In this document: positions 28,245 through 37,259 of the stretch, piece after piece | Layout of the letters: the number at the start of each line of letters is the position of its first letter | Position numbering within the stretch: position 1 is the stretch's first letter | The notes under the pieces: generated by a model | Seen by the model: only the letters and a program-made list of their open reading frames with translations | The model's database searches: none | Told to the model about the DNA's origin: nothing | Position numbers and translations under genes: made by a program | Assembly: GCA_020635355.1 (NCBI GenBank) | Contig: JACJZW010000002.1 | Coordinates: 310,001-374,000, forward strand | Direction of reading: 5' to 3' | DNA length: 64,000 nucleotides | DNA from: Flavobacteriales bacterium | GTDB lineage: Bacteria > Bacteroidota > Bacteroidia > NS11-12g > UBA9320

Positions 28245-28955
28245 GTCCAACGCTGCCCGATAACGCTTGATGGTCTCTTCCAATCCCAGGTACAGGGCAT
28301 CACAAATGAGGGCATGACCAATGGATACTTCCAGCAGGTTGACCATCTGTGATTGAAAATAGGGCAAATTATTCAGGTCCAGATCGTGACCGGCATTCAG
28401 TCCCAATCCAACATCAGATGCTGTCTCTGACGCCGCACGATAAGGAGCGATAGCCTCTTCCGGATTGCTTGAATAACCCACCGCATAGGCCTCGGTATAC
28501 AATTCAATTCGGTCAGTGCCTGTTTGTGCTGCTGCCCGTATTTGATCCTCAACCGGGTCAATAAACAGGGAAGTACGTATTCCTGCGGCTTTAAATTGAT
28601 CGATCACCTGAACTAAAAACGACTCTTGTTGGATGCAGTTCCATCCGGCATTGGAGGTCAAGACGTCGGGCGAATCCGGAACCAGGGTAACCTGCGCGGG
28701 TTTAACCGCAAGTACCAATTCGATCAGGCGTTCATCCGGATACCCTTCAATATTGAATTCGGTGGAGAGTACCGGTTTCAGATCAAGAACATCCTGATAT
28801 CGAATGTGGCGCTCATCAGGCCTGGGATGCACAGTTATTCCCTGAGCGCCAAAATGTTCACAATCCAACGCGGCTTGCACCACATTGGGATTATTGCCGC
28901 CCCGGGCATTCCGAAGGGTAGCGAACTTGTTAATATTTACACTGAGTACCGTCAT
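28230..28955 (-). CDS. pdxJ: pyridoxine 5'-phosphate synthase
   Basis: A 241-residue TIM-barrel enzyme that condenses 1-deoxyxylulose 5-phosphate with 3-amino-2-oxopropyl phosphate to form pyridoxine 5'-phosphate, the last step of the DXP-dependent B6 pathway. Visible signatures: LSVNINKFATLRNARGGN at the N-terminus, GITVHPRPDERHI, the FNIEGYP strand with its catalytic Glu, and GLNAGHDL near the C-terminus. The start at 28955 is chosen because MTVLSVNINK is the usual beginning and its ATG overlaps the preceding stop as TGATG, indicating translational coupling; the upstream ATG at 28967 lies inside the previous gene. It is last in a five-gene operon. Confidence 0.95.
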   Translation of the reverse strand: MTVLSVNINKFATLRNARGGNNPNVVQAALDCEHFGAQGITVHPRPDERHIRYQDVLDLKPVLSTEFNIEGYPDERLIELVLAVKPAQVTLVPDSPDVLTSNAGWNCIQQESFLVQVIDQFKAAGIRTSLFIDPVEDQIRAAAQTGTDRIELYTEAYAVGYSSNPEEAIAPYRAASETASDVGLGLNAGHDLDLNNLPYFQSQMVNLLEVSIGHALICDALYLGLEETIKRYRAALDSASL

Positions 28956-30736
28956 CACCAGCTCCATTCAATCAGGCTGTTAACCAGCCAATCATTTCGG
29001 GGCGAAAGATACATCGGGTATTCGGAATCGCGTGGAAAAGTCTGATCCCAGGTGACGCGTAAATGTACTTTGATATGGTTGCTTAAGCGATATCGTATGT
29101 AGACGGACTGGCGAAGGCAGGAGGATGTTAATGCCGCAAAGTTGTACTGATAGGGGACATCGGTCTCATAGACGTAAATACGATGTTGAAATGATGGAAT
29201 GGAGGCCATCGTGGTGCGAAGAGTACAAGCAAATCGACCACGGGTGAAACGATTGTCGAAATAGCCCATCACGCCATACTTTTTATCCACTAACGTTGCT
29301 TCCAGACGGGATTGAATTCTCCAATCCCGACCCATTTGTTTGGTGCCATGCAATCGGAACTTCAGGGCGTAATCATCCTGATCCTGATCTACGCGTATTC
29401 GTACATGTAGGTTGTCTGTTTTGGATAGTTTGCAGAAAGTGAGCCATTGAAAGCGATGAATTAATCCCATTGCCAACTGATTTTCGGTTGGGAAGAGTTT
29501 GCTGTAAAGATCACTCGTGAATGTATGTGACCAGCCACCATGTCGGAAGGTGAGGGTTGCAAAGACTCCTTCTTCGTTTTCTCCTTTGGATGATCGCGCA
29601 AAGACATTCGCGTAAGGGCTCAGGCTCCGATCTAATCGTCGGTGCACCAGACCCACATCTAACTGTCGGCCGGCGGCATATTGGGCGCCCCATACCACAG
29701 AGAATTGACCATCTTGATTAAGTCCGGCTTCGAAAAAAAATCGACCTGATCGCTGACGGATGTGACCGTAAATCGTTTGGGCAAATGGCTGGACGATCTG
29801 ATGATTCACGTCCCGAAACCGGCCGGCATACGCTGATGTCCCAACCGTTAACCCGGCATTCTGAAAGGCTACTGAATACCCGCATTCTTTTGCTTCAAGA
29901 GCCTTCCTCCGTTGGATTTCAGTCTCTGTTCGATGATACCCTGTCTGATCCAGTTTGAGTTGGTTTAACAATATTCCATCTTTTCTATCCGCACTCAAAA
30001 ACGCGATGAACCTAAACCCGCCCCGTTGATATTCCGAAGCCACTCCCCGGAAGTATCGGCATTCCTCTGCGGATGTGTTCATTCTCAGGCCGGTGCCGGG
30101 TCTTGAAAGTTGTTGTACATCGGCCGAAGGACCAGGCCGATAACCTTGTCCGAACAGAAGTCCCTCTCCCAGATCCACCCGATAATCACCTGCAATGAAC
30201 GTTCGATTTTTCTTATGATAGGTCATTGATGCGGTAACATGATCTGGAACTGCGAATCCTTTAATCGTACGCCATGGTTCGTCGAAGTCCTGATCTGCCA
30301 GGATGTTCAGCGTCAAGAATCCGAAATGATGTCGAACACATGCCCGATAGGCCGGAGTATGATTTGTACTTCGATATCTCCGACATACGTACAGCTTGCC
30401 GCCCTCTCTGTCCGGGTTTATCGATACAACATATACATACGGTATCATCTCCAGGATACGGTCCTGCCTTAATCCGCATTGCTGAAGTTCCAGAACATGC
30501 AGAAAGCCACCGAAGATCCGACGATGTTCCAAAATTTTGTGAATCTCATCAGAGCAAGTAAACGGGATATTGATTAGATCAACGGAATCGGCCGTATTCA
30601 GATTCAATGGAAAAAGTTGAGCGACATCATCGGAAATTTCCTGTTCTACCTGGAGAATATCCAGACCCAGTTCATTGGTTTGCCCCCAACTCAAATGACA
30701 GCCAATTAAAATGATAAAAGCCACGATTACCCTCAT
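28955..30736 (-). CDS. exported helix-hairpin-helix protein with predicted C-terminal beta-barrel
   Basis: A 593-residue protein. A signal peptide (MRVIVAFIILIGCHLSWGQ) precedes an acidic stretch and a ComEA-like helix-hairpin-helix region (about residues 42-90: LNLNTADSVDLINIPF, HKILEHRRIFGGF). The rest is rich in alternating aromatic and polar residues and reads like many beta-strands, with RYRLSNHIKVHLRVTWDQ near the end, which suggests an outer-membrane barrel. An HhH next to a barrel is a known but functionally uncharacterised arrangement in Bacteroidota. The start at 30736 gives an ATGA overlap with the preceding gene; ATG 30769 lies inside that gene. A role in DNA handling at the outer membrane is possible but only inferred. 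Confidence 0.65.
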   Translation of the reverse strand: MRVIVAFIILIGCHLSWGQTNELGLDILQVEQEISDDVAQLFPLNLNTADSVDLINIPFTCSDEIHKILEHRRIFGGFLHVLELQQCGLRQDRILEMIPYVYVVSINPDREGGKLYVCRRYRSTNHTPAYRACVRHHFGFLTLNILADQDFDEPWRTIKGFAVPDHVTASMTYHKKNRTFIAGDYRVDLGEGLLFGQGYRPGPSADVQQLSRPGTGLRMNTSAEECRYFRGVASEYQRGGFRFIAFLSADRKDGILLNQLKLDQTGYHRTETEIQRRKALEAKECGYSVAFQNAGLTVGTSAYAGRFRDVNHQIVQPFAQTIYGHIRQRSGRFFFEAGLNQDGQFSVVWGAQYAAGRQLDVGLVHRRLDRSLSPYANVFARSSKGENEEGVFATLTFRHGGWSHTFTSDLYSKLFPTENQLAMGLIHRFQWLTFCKLSKTDNLHVRIRVDQDQDDYALKFRLHGTKQMGRDWRIQSRLEATLVDKKYGVMGYFDNRFTRGRFACTLRTTMASIPSFQHRIYVYETDVPYQYNFAALTSSCLRQSVYIRYRLSNHIKVHLRVTWDQTFPRDSEYPMYLSPRNDWLVNSLIEWSW

Positions 30737-31521
30737 CGTATCCATTCCATTGATCCGGCCGATTGCCACCCGGTGATCGGATGGTACCGGGAGGTGGTAC
30801 GAATCGTCAGACGATCACGGAGACCAATATTCAGTTGAAGGCTTAAAAATGGAATGGCAGTTTGAGCGGCAAAATCAACCGATACCTTTTTGCGCCACAC
30901 CCGATGATAGATCGCCGCCAGGAGAAGTCGGTTTGGCAAAATCCCCACCTGGAATTCCAACGAAGACTTCGGGGAAAACTGGTTCAAGCCGGCTGCTCTC
31001 AGCTCAGGGTCTGATAGGTGCAGCTGGTCAGGAAGCACATTCAACAGCATGATGGCAAACTGCCGTTGAGACCATTGACCGTGGACACCAACATCAATCT
31101 GAAGCCCGGACTTAGGAATAAGGTAATCTCTAACTTGAAGGGATTGATAGTGCATATTGATACCCGCACGCCAGGTCGTGTTTAGTTTTTGGGCAACGTG
31201 TCCCGACCATAACGCCCAGTTTGAAACCGCATAGCCTGTTCGTTGATAGAGTAATCCCAGTGAAGTGTTGTGAACACGAAACAAGGAGGAAACGGAGATA
31301 GATGTGAGGGTATTCCCAACGCCACCTTGTCCGCCTACCAGGCCAAAACGCACACGCTCCTTGGGATGAATAGCCGGATTGGCGTATATGGTCCAGGCGT
31401 GGTGGGAAAACGCCGACGAAATGAGTTTGGTGGTTTGTCCGGGTGAATCGGTGATGACGATGGAAAATGCCCCAATAAGGAACAATCTCCGCCAAAGGAG
31501 TTTAGTTAGTTTGGTTATCAT
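30733..31521 (-). CDS. predicted outer-membrane beta-barrel protein
   Basis: A 262-residue protein with a signal peptide (MITKLTKLLWRRLFLIGAF... ending near SPGQ) and an early YANPA motif of the kind seen in PorV/PorP-like outer-membrane proteins. The rest alternates hydrophobic and polar residues as in beta-barrels and ends in aromatic/basic MEWIR. No catalytic motif is seen. It overlaps the HhH-barrel gene by four bases (ATGA) and follows the MerR gene by 28 bp, so the two envelope proteins are probably made together and may form a complex. Confidence 0.55.
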   Translation of the reverse strand: MITKLTKLLWRRLFLIGAFSIVITDSPGQTTKLISSAFSHHAWTIYANPAIHPKERVRFGLVGGQGGVGNTLTSISVSSLFRVHNTSLGLLYQRTGYAVSNWALWSGHVAQKLNTTWRAGINMHYQSLQVRDYLIPKSGLQIDVGVHGQWSQRQFAIMLLNVLPDQLHLSDPELRAAGLNQFSPKSSLEFQVGILPNRLLLAAIYHRVWRKKVSVDFAAQTAIPFLSLQLNIGLRDRLTIRTTSRYHPITGWQSAGSMEWIR

Positions 31522-31549
31522 GTTGGGCGCGTTTTATCGCGTTCAACAA

Positions 31550-31882
31550 TTATAACTTACTATGAACGTCTTGTAGGAAGCGTTTGATATTTTTTAGGGT
31601 ACGGATGGTTTCTATTTCCGCCGAAACCGTTTTGCTCTCCGCCTTCAAGCGCTCTTTGGCGCCTTTAAGGGTGAATCCCTGATCCTTTACCAAGTGGTAG
31701 ATCTTTTCAATCTGCTCCAAATCTTTCCGGGTAAAAAAGCGCGTACCTTTTTTGTTCCGTTTTGGCTTGATGGAAGGGAATTCAGATTCCCAGTACCTCA
31801 GTAAAGACTGGGATACCCCAAAGTGATTGGAAACTTCTGAAATAGAGTAATAAAGCTTCTCCGGAAGATCGCGTAAATCCAT
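31550..31882 (-). CDS. MerR-family transcriptional regulator
   Basis: A 110-residue regulator with a winged helix-turn-helix: KLYYSISEVSNHFGVSQSLL (recognition helix), LRYWESEFPSIKPKRNKKGTR (wing), FFTRKDLEQIEKIYHLVKDQGFTLKGAKERL. A short coiled-coil tail follows. There is no effector-binding domain and no cysteine cluster, so it is not a metal sensor. Its ATG overlaps the stop of the upstream M23 peptidase gene (TGATG). Such short MerR proteins next to M23 peptidases are common in this phylum; the regulon is unknown. Confidence 0.88.
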   Translation of the reverse strand: MDLRDLPEKLYYSISEVSNHFGVSQSLLRYWESEFPSIKPKRNKKGTRFFTRKDLEQIEKIYHLVKDQGFTLKGAKERLKAESKTVSAEIETIRTLKNIKRFLQDVHSKL

Positions 31883-32856
31883 CAGTCAAACGCTTGGTTC
31901 GGATGACTGGACAATTCAATCAAGCGCTCATACTCCTCAGCAGACAAATCGTTGTAGTAATAATTTGCCGGGTTGAGTTTCTGGCCGTTAACCATCACCT
32001 CATAATGCAAGTGAGGTGCCGTAGATTTACCGGTGCTGCCCACAAAGCCAATGGTTTGACCGCGAACCACTTTTTGTCCGGGCTTCACATTGAACTTGCT
32101 CATGTGAGCATAAAGTGTTTTGTATCCGTAACCGTGATTGATGATCACGTGTTTACCATAACCCCAACGCATTGCCACCACCTTTTCAACCACTCCGTCT
32201 CCGGTGGCGTGAATCTCTGTTCCCGTAGGTGATGTGAAGTCCATTCCAGCATGGAACTTTCGCGTTCTATAGAAAGGGTCAATCCGATATCCATATCCGG
32301 AAGCCATTCGCTTCAAATCTTTGTTGGCAACCGGTTGAATAGCCGGAATAGAGGCGAGCATTTTAGATTTTTGCTTCGCCAGTTTGATCAACTCATTGTA
32401 GGACTTATCCTGAATGGCGGCTTTTCGGGAAAGCTGATCGAGTTGTTGATTCATGTGAACCAGACTCTTTTCATGCGATAGACCCTTCAGTTCCGGATAG
32501 CGTTTGGTTCCACCTACACCGGCACTGCGCAACGCATCCGGTAGTGGAGCACCAAAGATTTCCCGGTAAATTTCTTCATCCCGCTTTTCGAGATCGGTTA
32601 GGTTCTCCGTTAATTCATCCACCTTGTTTTCAAGATGTTGAATGTGGTATTCTTGCTGGCTGAGTTCGCGCTTTAGCTTCGCCTCATTGGGTGAATCGAG
32701 GAAGTTAAATGAGGCCTGAATGATTAACAAAGCGAAAACAGCCGCGGCCGACAAGAACCCAAATACCTTCAGAATAACGATCATTGGTCGGGTTTTGACC
32801 TTGTCGTAACTCAGGGTTTCGGGGTTGTAGCGATATCTGTTTTTTCGTATGCCCAC
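31882..32856 (-). CDS. membrane-anchored M23 family metallopeptidase
   Basis: A 324-residue cell-wall peptidase. A basic N-terminal tail (MGIRKNRYRYNPETLSY) is followed by one membrane helix (about 27-50), a periplasmic coiled coil (about 55-100), and the LytM/M23 domain from about residue 185. Zinc ligands are visible in KFHAGMDF (HxxxD) and in TAPHLHYEV (HxH), with NHGYGYKTLYAHMSKF between them. All ligands are present, so it should be active on peptidoglycan cross-links or serve in division or elongation. It is the first gene of a minus-strand operon and is divergent from alaS. Confidence 0.92.
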   Translation of the reverse strand: MGIRKNRYRYNPETLSYDKVKTRPMIVILKVFGFLSAAAVFALLIIQASFNFLDSPNEAKLKRELSQQEYHIQHLENKVDELTENLTDLEKRDEEIYREIFGAPLPDALRSAGVGGTKRYPELKGLSHEKSLVHMNQQLDQLSRKAAIQDKSYNELIKLAKQKSKMLASIPAIQPVANKDLKRMASGYGYRIDPFYRTRKFHAGMDFTSPTGTEIHATGDGVVEKVVAMRWGYGKHVIINHGYGYKTLYAHMSKFNVKPGQKVVRGQTIGFVGSTGKSTAPHLHYEVMVNGQKLNPANYYYNDLSAEEYERLIELSSHPNQAFD

Positions 32857-32950
32857 TGACGGACGCGTTTTGTTAATTTTGCCTGCTATTCAGCGACTGC
32901 GAAAGTCGAGAAATTTAATAACAAAATCAATACCTAAAATACAAGGTGAC

Positions 32951-35581
32951 ATGATGACATCTTCTGAAGTCCGGAACGCTTTTCTGAACTTTTTTCAGGC
33001 CCGTGGACACGCCATTGTTCCATCGGCTCCCATTGTGGTAAAAAACGATCCAACCCTCATGTTCACCAATGCCGGAATGAATCAGTTCAAGGACTACTTT
33101 CTCGGCAATAAACCGGCACCTAATTCCCGTATAGCCGACACACAAAAATGCCTACGGGTGAGTGGTAAACACAATGATCTCGAGGAAGTTGGGGTAGATA
33201 CCTATCACCACACCATGTTCGAAATGCTCGGGAACTGGAGCTTTGGGGATTACTTCAAAGAAGAAGCCATCGCCTGGGCTTGGGAGCTGATGACCGACAT
33301 CTATAAACTGGATCAAAGCAGGTTATATGTCACCGTTTTTGGTGGGGATGAAGCCGATGGCCTGTCGGCTGATGTAGAGGCAGAAAACTTATGGAAGAAA
33401 CACATCGATCCCAGCCGGATTATCCGATGCAGCAAGAAGGATAACTTCTGGGAAATGGGCGATACCGGACCATGCGGTTCCTGCAGCGAAATTCACATGG
33501 ATTTGCGATCCGATGAGGATCGGGCAAAAGTGGATGGAAAGAGTCTGGTGAATGCCGATGATCCTCAGGTGATTGAACTCTGGAACCTGGTGTTCATGGA
33601 ATTCAATCGGATGAGTGATGGATCGTTGAAAGAATTACCGGCCAAACACGTCGATACCGGTATGGGACTGGAGCGTGTGGTGCGTGCCATCGCCCTGCAA
33701 TCGTCCAATTACGATACCGACCTGTTTCAGTCCACGATCTCTAAGTTGGAGGAACTCTGCGGTTTACCGTATGGCAAGGACGAGAAAACGGATATTGCTT
33801 TCCGCGTCATTGCCGATCACATTCGTGCGTTGGCCTTTTGTATTGCTGATGGTCAGCTACCGTCCAATACGGGTGCAGGATACGTGATCCGACGAATTTT
33901 GCGCCGGGCTGTGAGGTACGGGTACAGTTTTCTCAATCTTTCCGAGCCTTTTTTACATCAGTTAATTGCTGGTTTGGCGAATCGCTTCGCCGAGGTTTTC
34001 CCGGAATTAAATCAACAGGCTGATTTTGTAGGAAATGTGGTACAGCAAGAGGAGTCTACCTTCCTGCGAACACTAAACATTGGTCTGGACAAATTGGGCA
34101 AACTCTTTGAAAGTGAAGAGGTGCGAGAAATTGGTGGTGCTACGGCATTCGAACTATACGACACTTTCGGTTTTCCTATTGATTTAACGATGCTGATCGC
34201 TTCGGAACGATGCGCCACGGTTGATTTGAAAGGTTTTGAAGCCGAGCTGCAAAAACAAAAAGATCGATCCCGGTCAGATGCCGTTAAGAGTACGGGCGAC
34301 TGGGTCATTATGAAGGCAGATGACGTTCAGGAATTTATTGGTTATGATCACCTGAATGCCGACGTCGTGATAACCCGATACCGTGAAATGGAGGCCAAGG
34401 GTAAAACCACCATTCAAGCTGTCTTTAATCTCACCCCATTTTATGGTGAAAGCGGCGGACAAGTGGGGGATACCGGCACGTTAACCGGAGAAGATGGGAC
34501 AGAAATTCATGTAGTGGATACGCAAAAGGAGAATGATCTGATCATCCACCTCCTGAATAAGTTGCCGGAGAACACCGGACAAAAATTTCACGCAACGGTA
34601 AACCGTGAACGTCGGATGTCCATTGCCCGAAACCACAGCGCAACTCACCTGATGCACTCTGCCTTACGCGAAGTGTTGGGTGACCATGTGGCTCAAAAGG
34701 GATCGCTCGTGGATGATAAAAAATTACGATTCGATTTCTCTCATTTTCAAAAGCCCAATGACGAGGAGTTGATGCGCATTGAACATCGCGTCAATCAAAA
34801 AATCCGGGAGGGAATTGAACTTTGGGAGGATCGGTCTATGCCGTATGATCAGGCCATTGCAAAAGGGGTAACGGCCTTGTTTGGAGAGAAGTACGGCGAT
34901 TTGGTACGGGTAGTGGTATTTGATGAGACTTACAGCATGGAGCTTTGCGGTGGGACGCATGTATCAAACACGGCTCACATCGGCGGTTTTAAATTTACTG
35001 CCGAGTCAAGTGTGGCAGCCGGAGTGCGAAGAGTAGAAGCCATTACCGGGGAAGCTTACGAGGCGTATATTAACAGTAGGTTTCAGCTTCTGGACACCAT
35101 TTCTGAAAAGTTGGGACATCCCCAGGACATACTGAAGCAATTGGATCACATCTTAACATCCAATAAGAACATGGAGCATCAGTTGGAGGTGATGAATCAG
35201 ATGCAGATGGATGCCGAAGTGAATCGCCTCAAGGGGCAGATCAAGGAGGTTAATGGTGTCAACTGTATTGTTGGTCAGGCAGAGGTAGCCGATGCCGGAT
35301 TGCTGAAAACACTTGCCTTTCGCTTGAAGGACGAAGTGCCCAATTTAGCTGCGGTAGTAGCCGCCAATTTTAGCGGAACACCCAGCATTGCAGTGATGTT
35401 CTCAGACGATGTTTGGAAGGCAAATAACTGGAATGCCGGTCAACTCGTTCGGGAATGGGGAAAGGCCATCAAAGGTGGCGGCGGCGGTCAACCGTTCTTC
35501 GCCCAGGCTGGTGGAAAAGATGCGTCCGGAATTGAAGAAGTGCTGAGAATGGCGGAGGAGTTGTTGACCAAAGAAGGGTAA
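32951..35581 (+). CDS. alaS: alanyl-tRNA synthetase
   Basis: An 876-residue class-II synthetase that charges tRNA-Ala. The aminoacylation domain has the motif-1 region PTLMFTNAGMNQFKDYFLG, motif 2 (HHTMFEMLGNWSFGDYFKEEAI) and GYVIRRILRRAVRYG. The editing domain contains HSATHLMHSAL and the zinc-type CGGTHV. The C-terminal C-Ala domain ends with the glycine run GGGGGQPFFAQAGGKD. Length is normal. Start ATG 32951 (MMTSSEVRNAFLNFF) is the conserved one; the longer frame from 32849 reaches into the divergent M23 gene. A TAATTTTG element lies at 32874-32881. Confidence 0.97.
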   Translation: MMTSSEVRNAFLNFFQARGHAIVPSAPIVVKNDPTLMFTNAGMNQFKDYFLGNKPAPNSRIADTQKCLRVSGKHNDLEEVGVDTYHHTMFEMLGNWSFGDYFKEEAIAWAWELMTDIYKLDQSRLYVTVFGGDEADGLSADVEAENLWKKHIDPSRIIRCSKKDNFWEMGDTGPCGSCSEIHMDLRSDEDRAKVDGKSLVNADDPQVIELWNLVFMEFNRMSDGSLKELPAKHVDTGMGLERVVRAIALQSSNYDTDLFQSTISKLEELCGLPYGKDEKTDIAFRVIADHIRALAFCIADGQLPSNTGAGYVIRRILRRAVRYGYSFLNLSEPFLHQLIAGLANRFAEVFPELNQQADFVGNVVQQEESTFLRTLNIGLDKLGKLFESEEVREIGGATAFELYDTFGFPIDLTMLIASERCATVDLKGFEAELQKQKDRSRSDAVKSTGDWVIMKADDVQEFIGYDHLNADVVITRYREMEAKGKTTIQAVFNLTPFYGESGGQVGDTGTLTGEDGTEIHVVDTQKENDLIIHLLNKLPENTGQKFHATVNRERRMSIARNHSATHLMHSALREVLGDHVAQKGSLVDDKKLRFDFSHFQKPNDEELMRIEHRVNQKIREGIELWEDRSMPYDQAIAKGVTALFGEKYGDLVRVVVFDETYSMELCGGTHVSNTAHIGGFKFTAESSVAAGVRRVEAITGEAYEAYINSRFQLLDTISEKLGHPQDILKQLDHILTSNKNMEHQLEVMNQMQMDAEVNRLKGQIKEVNGVNCIVGQAEVADAGLLKTLAFRLKDEVPNLAAVVAANFSGTPSIAVMFSDDVWKANNWNAGQLVREWGKAIKGGGGGQPFFAQAGGKDASGIEEVLRMAEELLTKEG

Positions 35582-35634
35582 AACTCAAAGATCAAAACTC
35601 AAAGTGAAAACAGTCGAGCTCATCTAAGTGCAAC

Positions 35635-35864
35635 TGTCGCGAGCATCCTTCGAATAACTGTCGCGAGCATTCGCTTGCGACATCATGTTGAACACATGAA
35701 AGTCGACATTTTGCTCATGTAGATTGTCGCCAGCATCCTTCGAATAACTGTCGCAAGCATTCGCTTGCGACACCTTGTTGATTACAAGTACATTGACATT
35801 TTACCCTGGCAACATGTCGCCAGTATCCTTCGTGCAACTCTCACAAGCCTCCACTTGTGACATT
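35635..35864. repeat. three degenerate 90-bp tandem repeats, each with a hairpin
   Basis: Units start at 35635, 35725 and 35815, exactly 90 bp apart; the third is cut off before its end. Each has tgtcgcNagcatccttcg, then a hairpin at unit position about 25-48: tgtcgcgagc/gcttgcgaca (35659-35682), tgtcgcaagc/gcttgcgaca (35749-35772), and tcacaag/cttgtga (35841-35860). The third stem differs by a G-C to A-T exchange on both sides, so pairing is kept. No coding frame spans the units. Confidence 0.85.
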
Positions 35865-35908
35865 GGTCAATGGAGCTAAAAAGAATGTAATCGAATTCAA
35901 AAAAATAA

Positions 35909-35941
35909 TTGCGCAACCAATATGTTGCATATATTTGCAAC
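35909..35941 (+). promoter_or_regulatory. promoter with overlapping inverted repeats (likely ArsR autoregulatory operator)
   Basis: TTG at 35909-35911 and TATATTTG at 35930-35937 (18-bp spacer) resemble a Bacteroidota promoter. Across them lie gcaac-N6-gttgc (35913-35928) and gttgc-N8-gcaac (35924-35941), which share the middle arm. Dyads over a promoter just before an ArsR-type gene suggest autoregulation. Confidence 0.55.
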
Positions 35942-35964
35942 CGATTGATTTCGTAAAATATGTT

Positions 35965-36279
35965 ATGAGAAGAGATGTATTTCAGGCCATTGCCGACCCT
36001 ACCCGACGTGCCATCCTTGTGCTGATTGCCTCGAAGGCCATGACGCCTAATGCCATTGCGGAACATTTTGATTCCAGCCGACAAGCGGTTTCCAAGCACC
36101 TTAGAATTTTATCCGAGTGTGAATTGGTGAAACAGGAGCAGCAGGGAAGGGAAATTTACTATCAGCTTCAGGTCGATAAAATGAAGCAAATTGATAAATG
36201 GCTGGACCAGTTTAGAAAGATCTGGGAAGGCCGCTTCAATGAACTTGACAACGTATTATCCAAACTTAAAAAAGAATAA
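35965..36279 (+). CDS. ArsR/SmtB-family transcriptional regulator
   Basis: A 104-residue winged-helix repressor: MRRDVFQAIADPTRRAILVLIA, the recognition helix SSRQAVSKHLRILSECELV, and the wing QEQQGREIYYQL. The ELCVC-type metal site is absent, so it does not look like a metal sensor. Regulators of this kind often pair with AHSA1/SRPBCC proteins, as here: the next gene starts 3 bases after the stop. ATG 35965 is chosen because the promoter elements (35909-35937) lie inside the longer frame. Confidence 0.88.
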   Translation: MRRDVFQAIADPTRRAILVLIASKAMTPNAIAEHFDSSRQAVSKHLRILSECELVKQEQQGREIYYQLQVDKMKQIDKWLDQFRKIWEGRFNELDNVLSKLKKE

Positions 36280-36282
36280 CAC

Positions 36283-37245
36283 ATGAACGCAGCTTTGCAA
36301 TTTGACTTTCAGGTCGATAAGACCAACAATTCAATCCGGGTGGATCGGGGATTTGACGCACCCATTGATTTGGTTTGGGCCGCTTGGACGGAGCCAGACA
36401 TCCTTGATCAATGGTGGGCGCCCAAACCATGGAAATGTGTCACCAAATCCATGGATCTCAGACCTGGCGGTCGGTGGCATTACTACATGGAAGGACCCGA
36501 AGGGGAACGGCATTGGTGTTTAGTAGATTATGACCGCGTTGAACAAGAGGTGATGTTTTCGGGTCTCGATGCCTTCTGTGACGATAAAGGCATATTGAAT
36601 GAAACCAAACCTCGTTGCCTATGGAATGTGGCGTTTGAGTCTGTTGGGCAACAAACAATGGTGCATGTGTCTGCACAATACGACACCTTAGAGGATCTTG
36701 AAATCATCATAGAAATGGGCTTCAAGGAAGGATTTACCATGGGACTTCAAAATCTGGATGAATACATCAGCAAACAGTTCTATTTACGCAAATCCAAAAA
36801 ACCGGATAATACCACTCGGGTATCCACCTATCTGAACTTCCCCGGGAACACCGAAGAAGCATTTAACTTTTACCGATCGGTTTTTCAAACAGAATTTGTG
36901 AACGGCATTCAACGGTTTGACGGGGCTCCTCAGGATCCCAATCAACCGCCAATGTCCGAATCCTTAAAACGAATGGTGCTGCATATAGAACTTCCTCTTA
37001 TTGGGAATCACATATTAATGGGGACTGATGCCCCTAAAGAGATGGGATTTACCGTTGAAAAGGGAAATAACATGCACATCAATCTGGAGCCCGATAGTCG
37101 GGAAGAAGCGGATCGCATCTTTCAGGAATTATCGAAAGGGGGAACCATCACCATGCCCATTGCCGATATGTTTTGGGGCGCTTACTTCGGTAGCTTTACC
37201 GATCAGTATGGCATAAACTGGATGGTGAACTACCAGCCGAAATAA
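36283..37245 (+). CDS. fusion of an AHSA1/SRPBCC domain and a VOC (PhnB-like) domain
   Basis: A 320-residue two-domain protein. Residues about 15-165 form an AHSA1-type SRPBCC fold (VDRGFDAPIDLVWAAWTEPDILDQWWAPKPW), a hydrophobic-ligand binding fold. Residues about 180-318 form a PhnB-like VOC domain (TYLNFPGNTEEAFNFYRSVF, then MPIADMFWGAYFGSFTDQYGINWMVN). Both domains usually exist as separate proteins; the fusion may bind one small hydrophobic ligand or a pair. No catalytic assignment is possible. It is co-transcribed with the ArsR gene, which may respond to the same ligand. Confidence 0.8.
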   Translation: MNAALQFDFQVDKTNNSIRVDRGFDAPIDLVWAAWTEPDILDQWWAPKPWKCVTKSMDLRPGGRWHYYMEGPEGERHWCLVDYDRVEQEVMFSGLDAFCDDKGILNETKPRCLWNVAFESVGQQTMVHVSAQYDTLEDLEIIIEMGFKEGFTMGLQNLDEYISKQFYLRKSKKPDNTTRVSTYLNFPGNTEEAFNFYRSVFQTEFVNGIQRFDGAPQDPNQPPMSESLKRMVLHIELPLIGNHILMGTDAPKEMGFTVEKGNNMHINLEPDSREEADRIFQELSKGGTITMPIADMFWGAYFGSFTDQYGINWMVNYQPK

Positions 37246-37259
37246 GAAATACGGGGCGA

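Larger units (their letters stand above)
35582..35964. other. gene-free region between alaS and the ArsR gene
   Basis: Holds the triple 90-bp hairpin repeat (35635-35864) and the promoter/operator of the ArsR gene (35909-35941). No other coding sequence is supported. Confidence 0.6.

Noticed and set aside
32849..32950. Longer start of alaS
   Set aside because: It overlaps the divergent M23 gene start and has no AlaS similarity before MMTSSEV.
35635..35864. CRISPR array
   Set aside because: Only three units with a 90-bp period, the whole unit is similar including the would-be spacers, and no cas genes are present.
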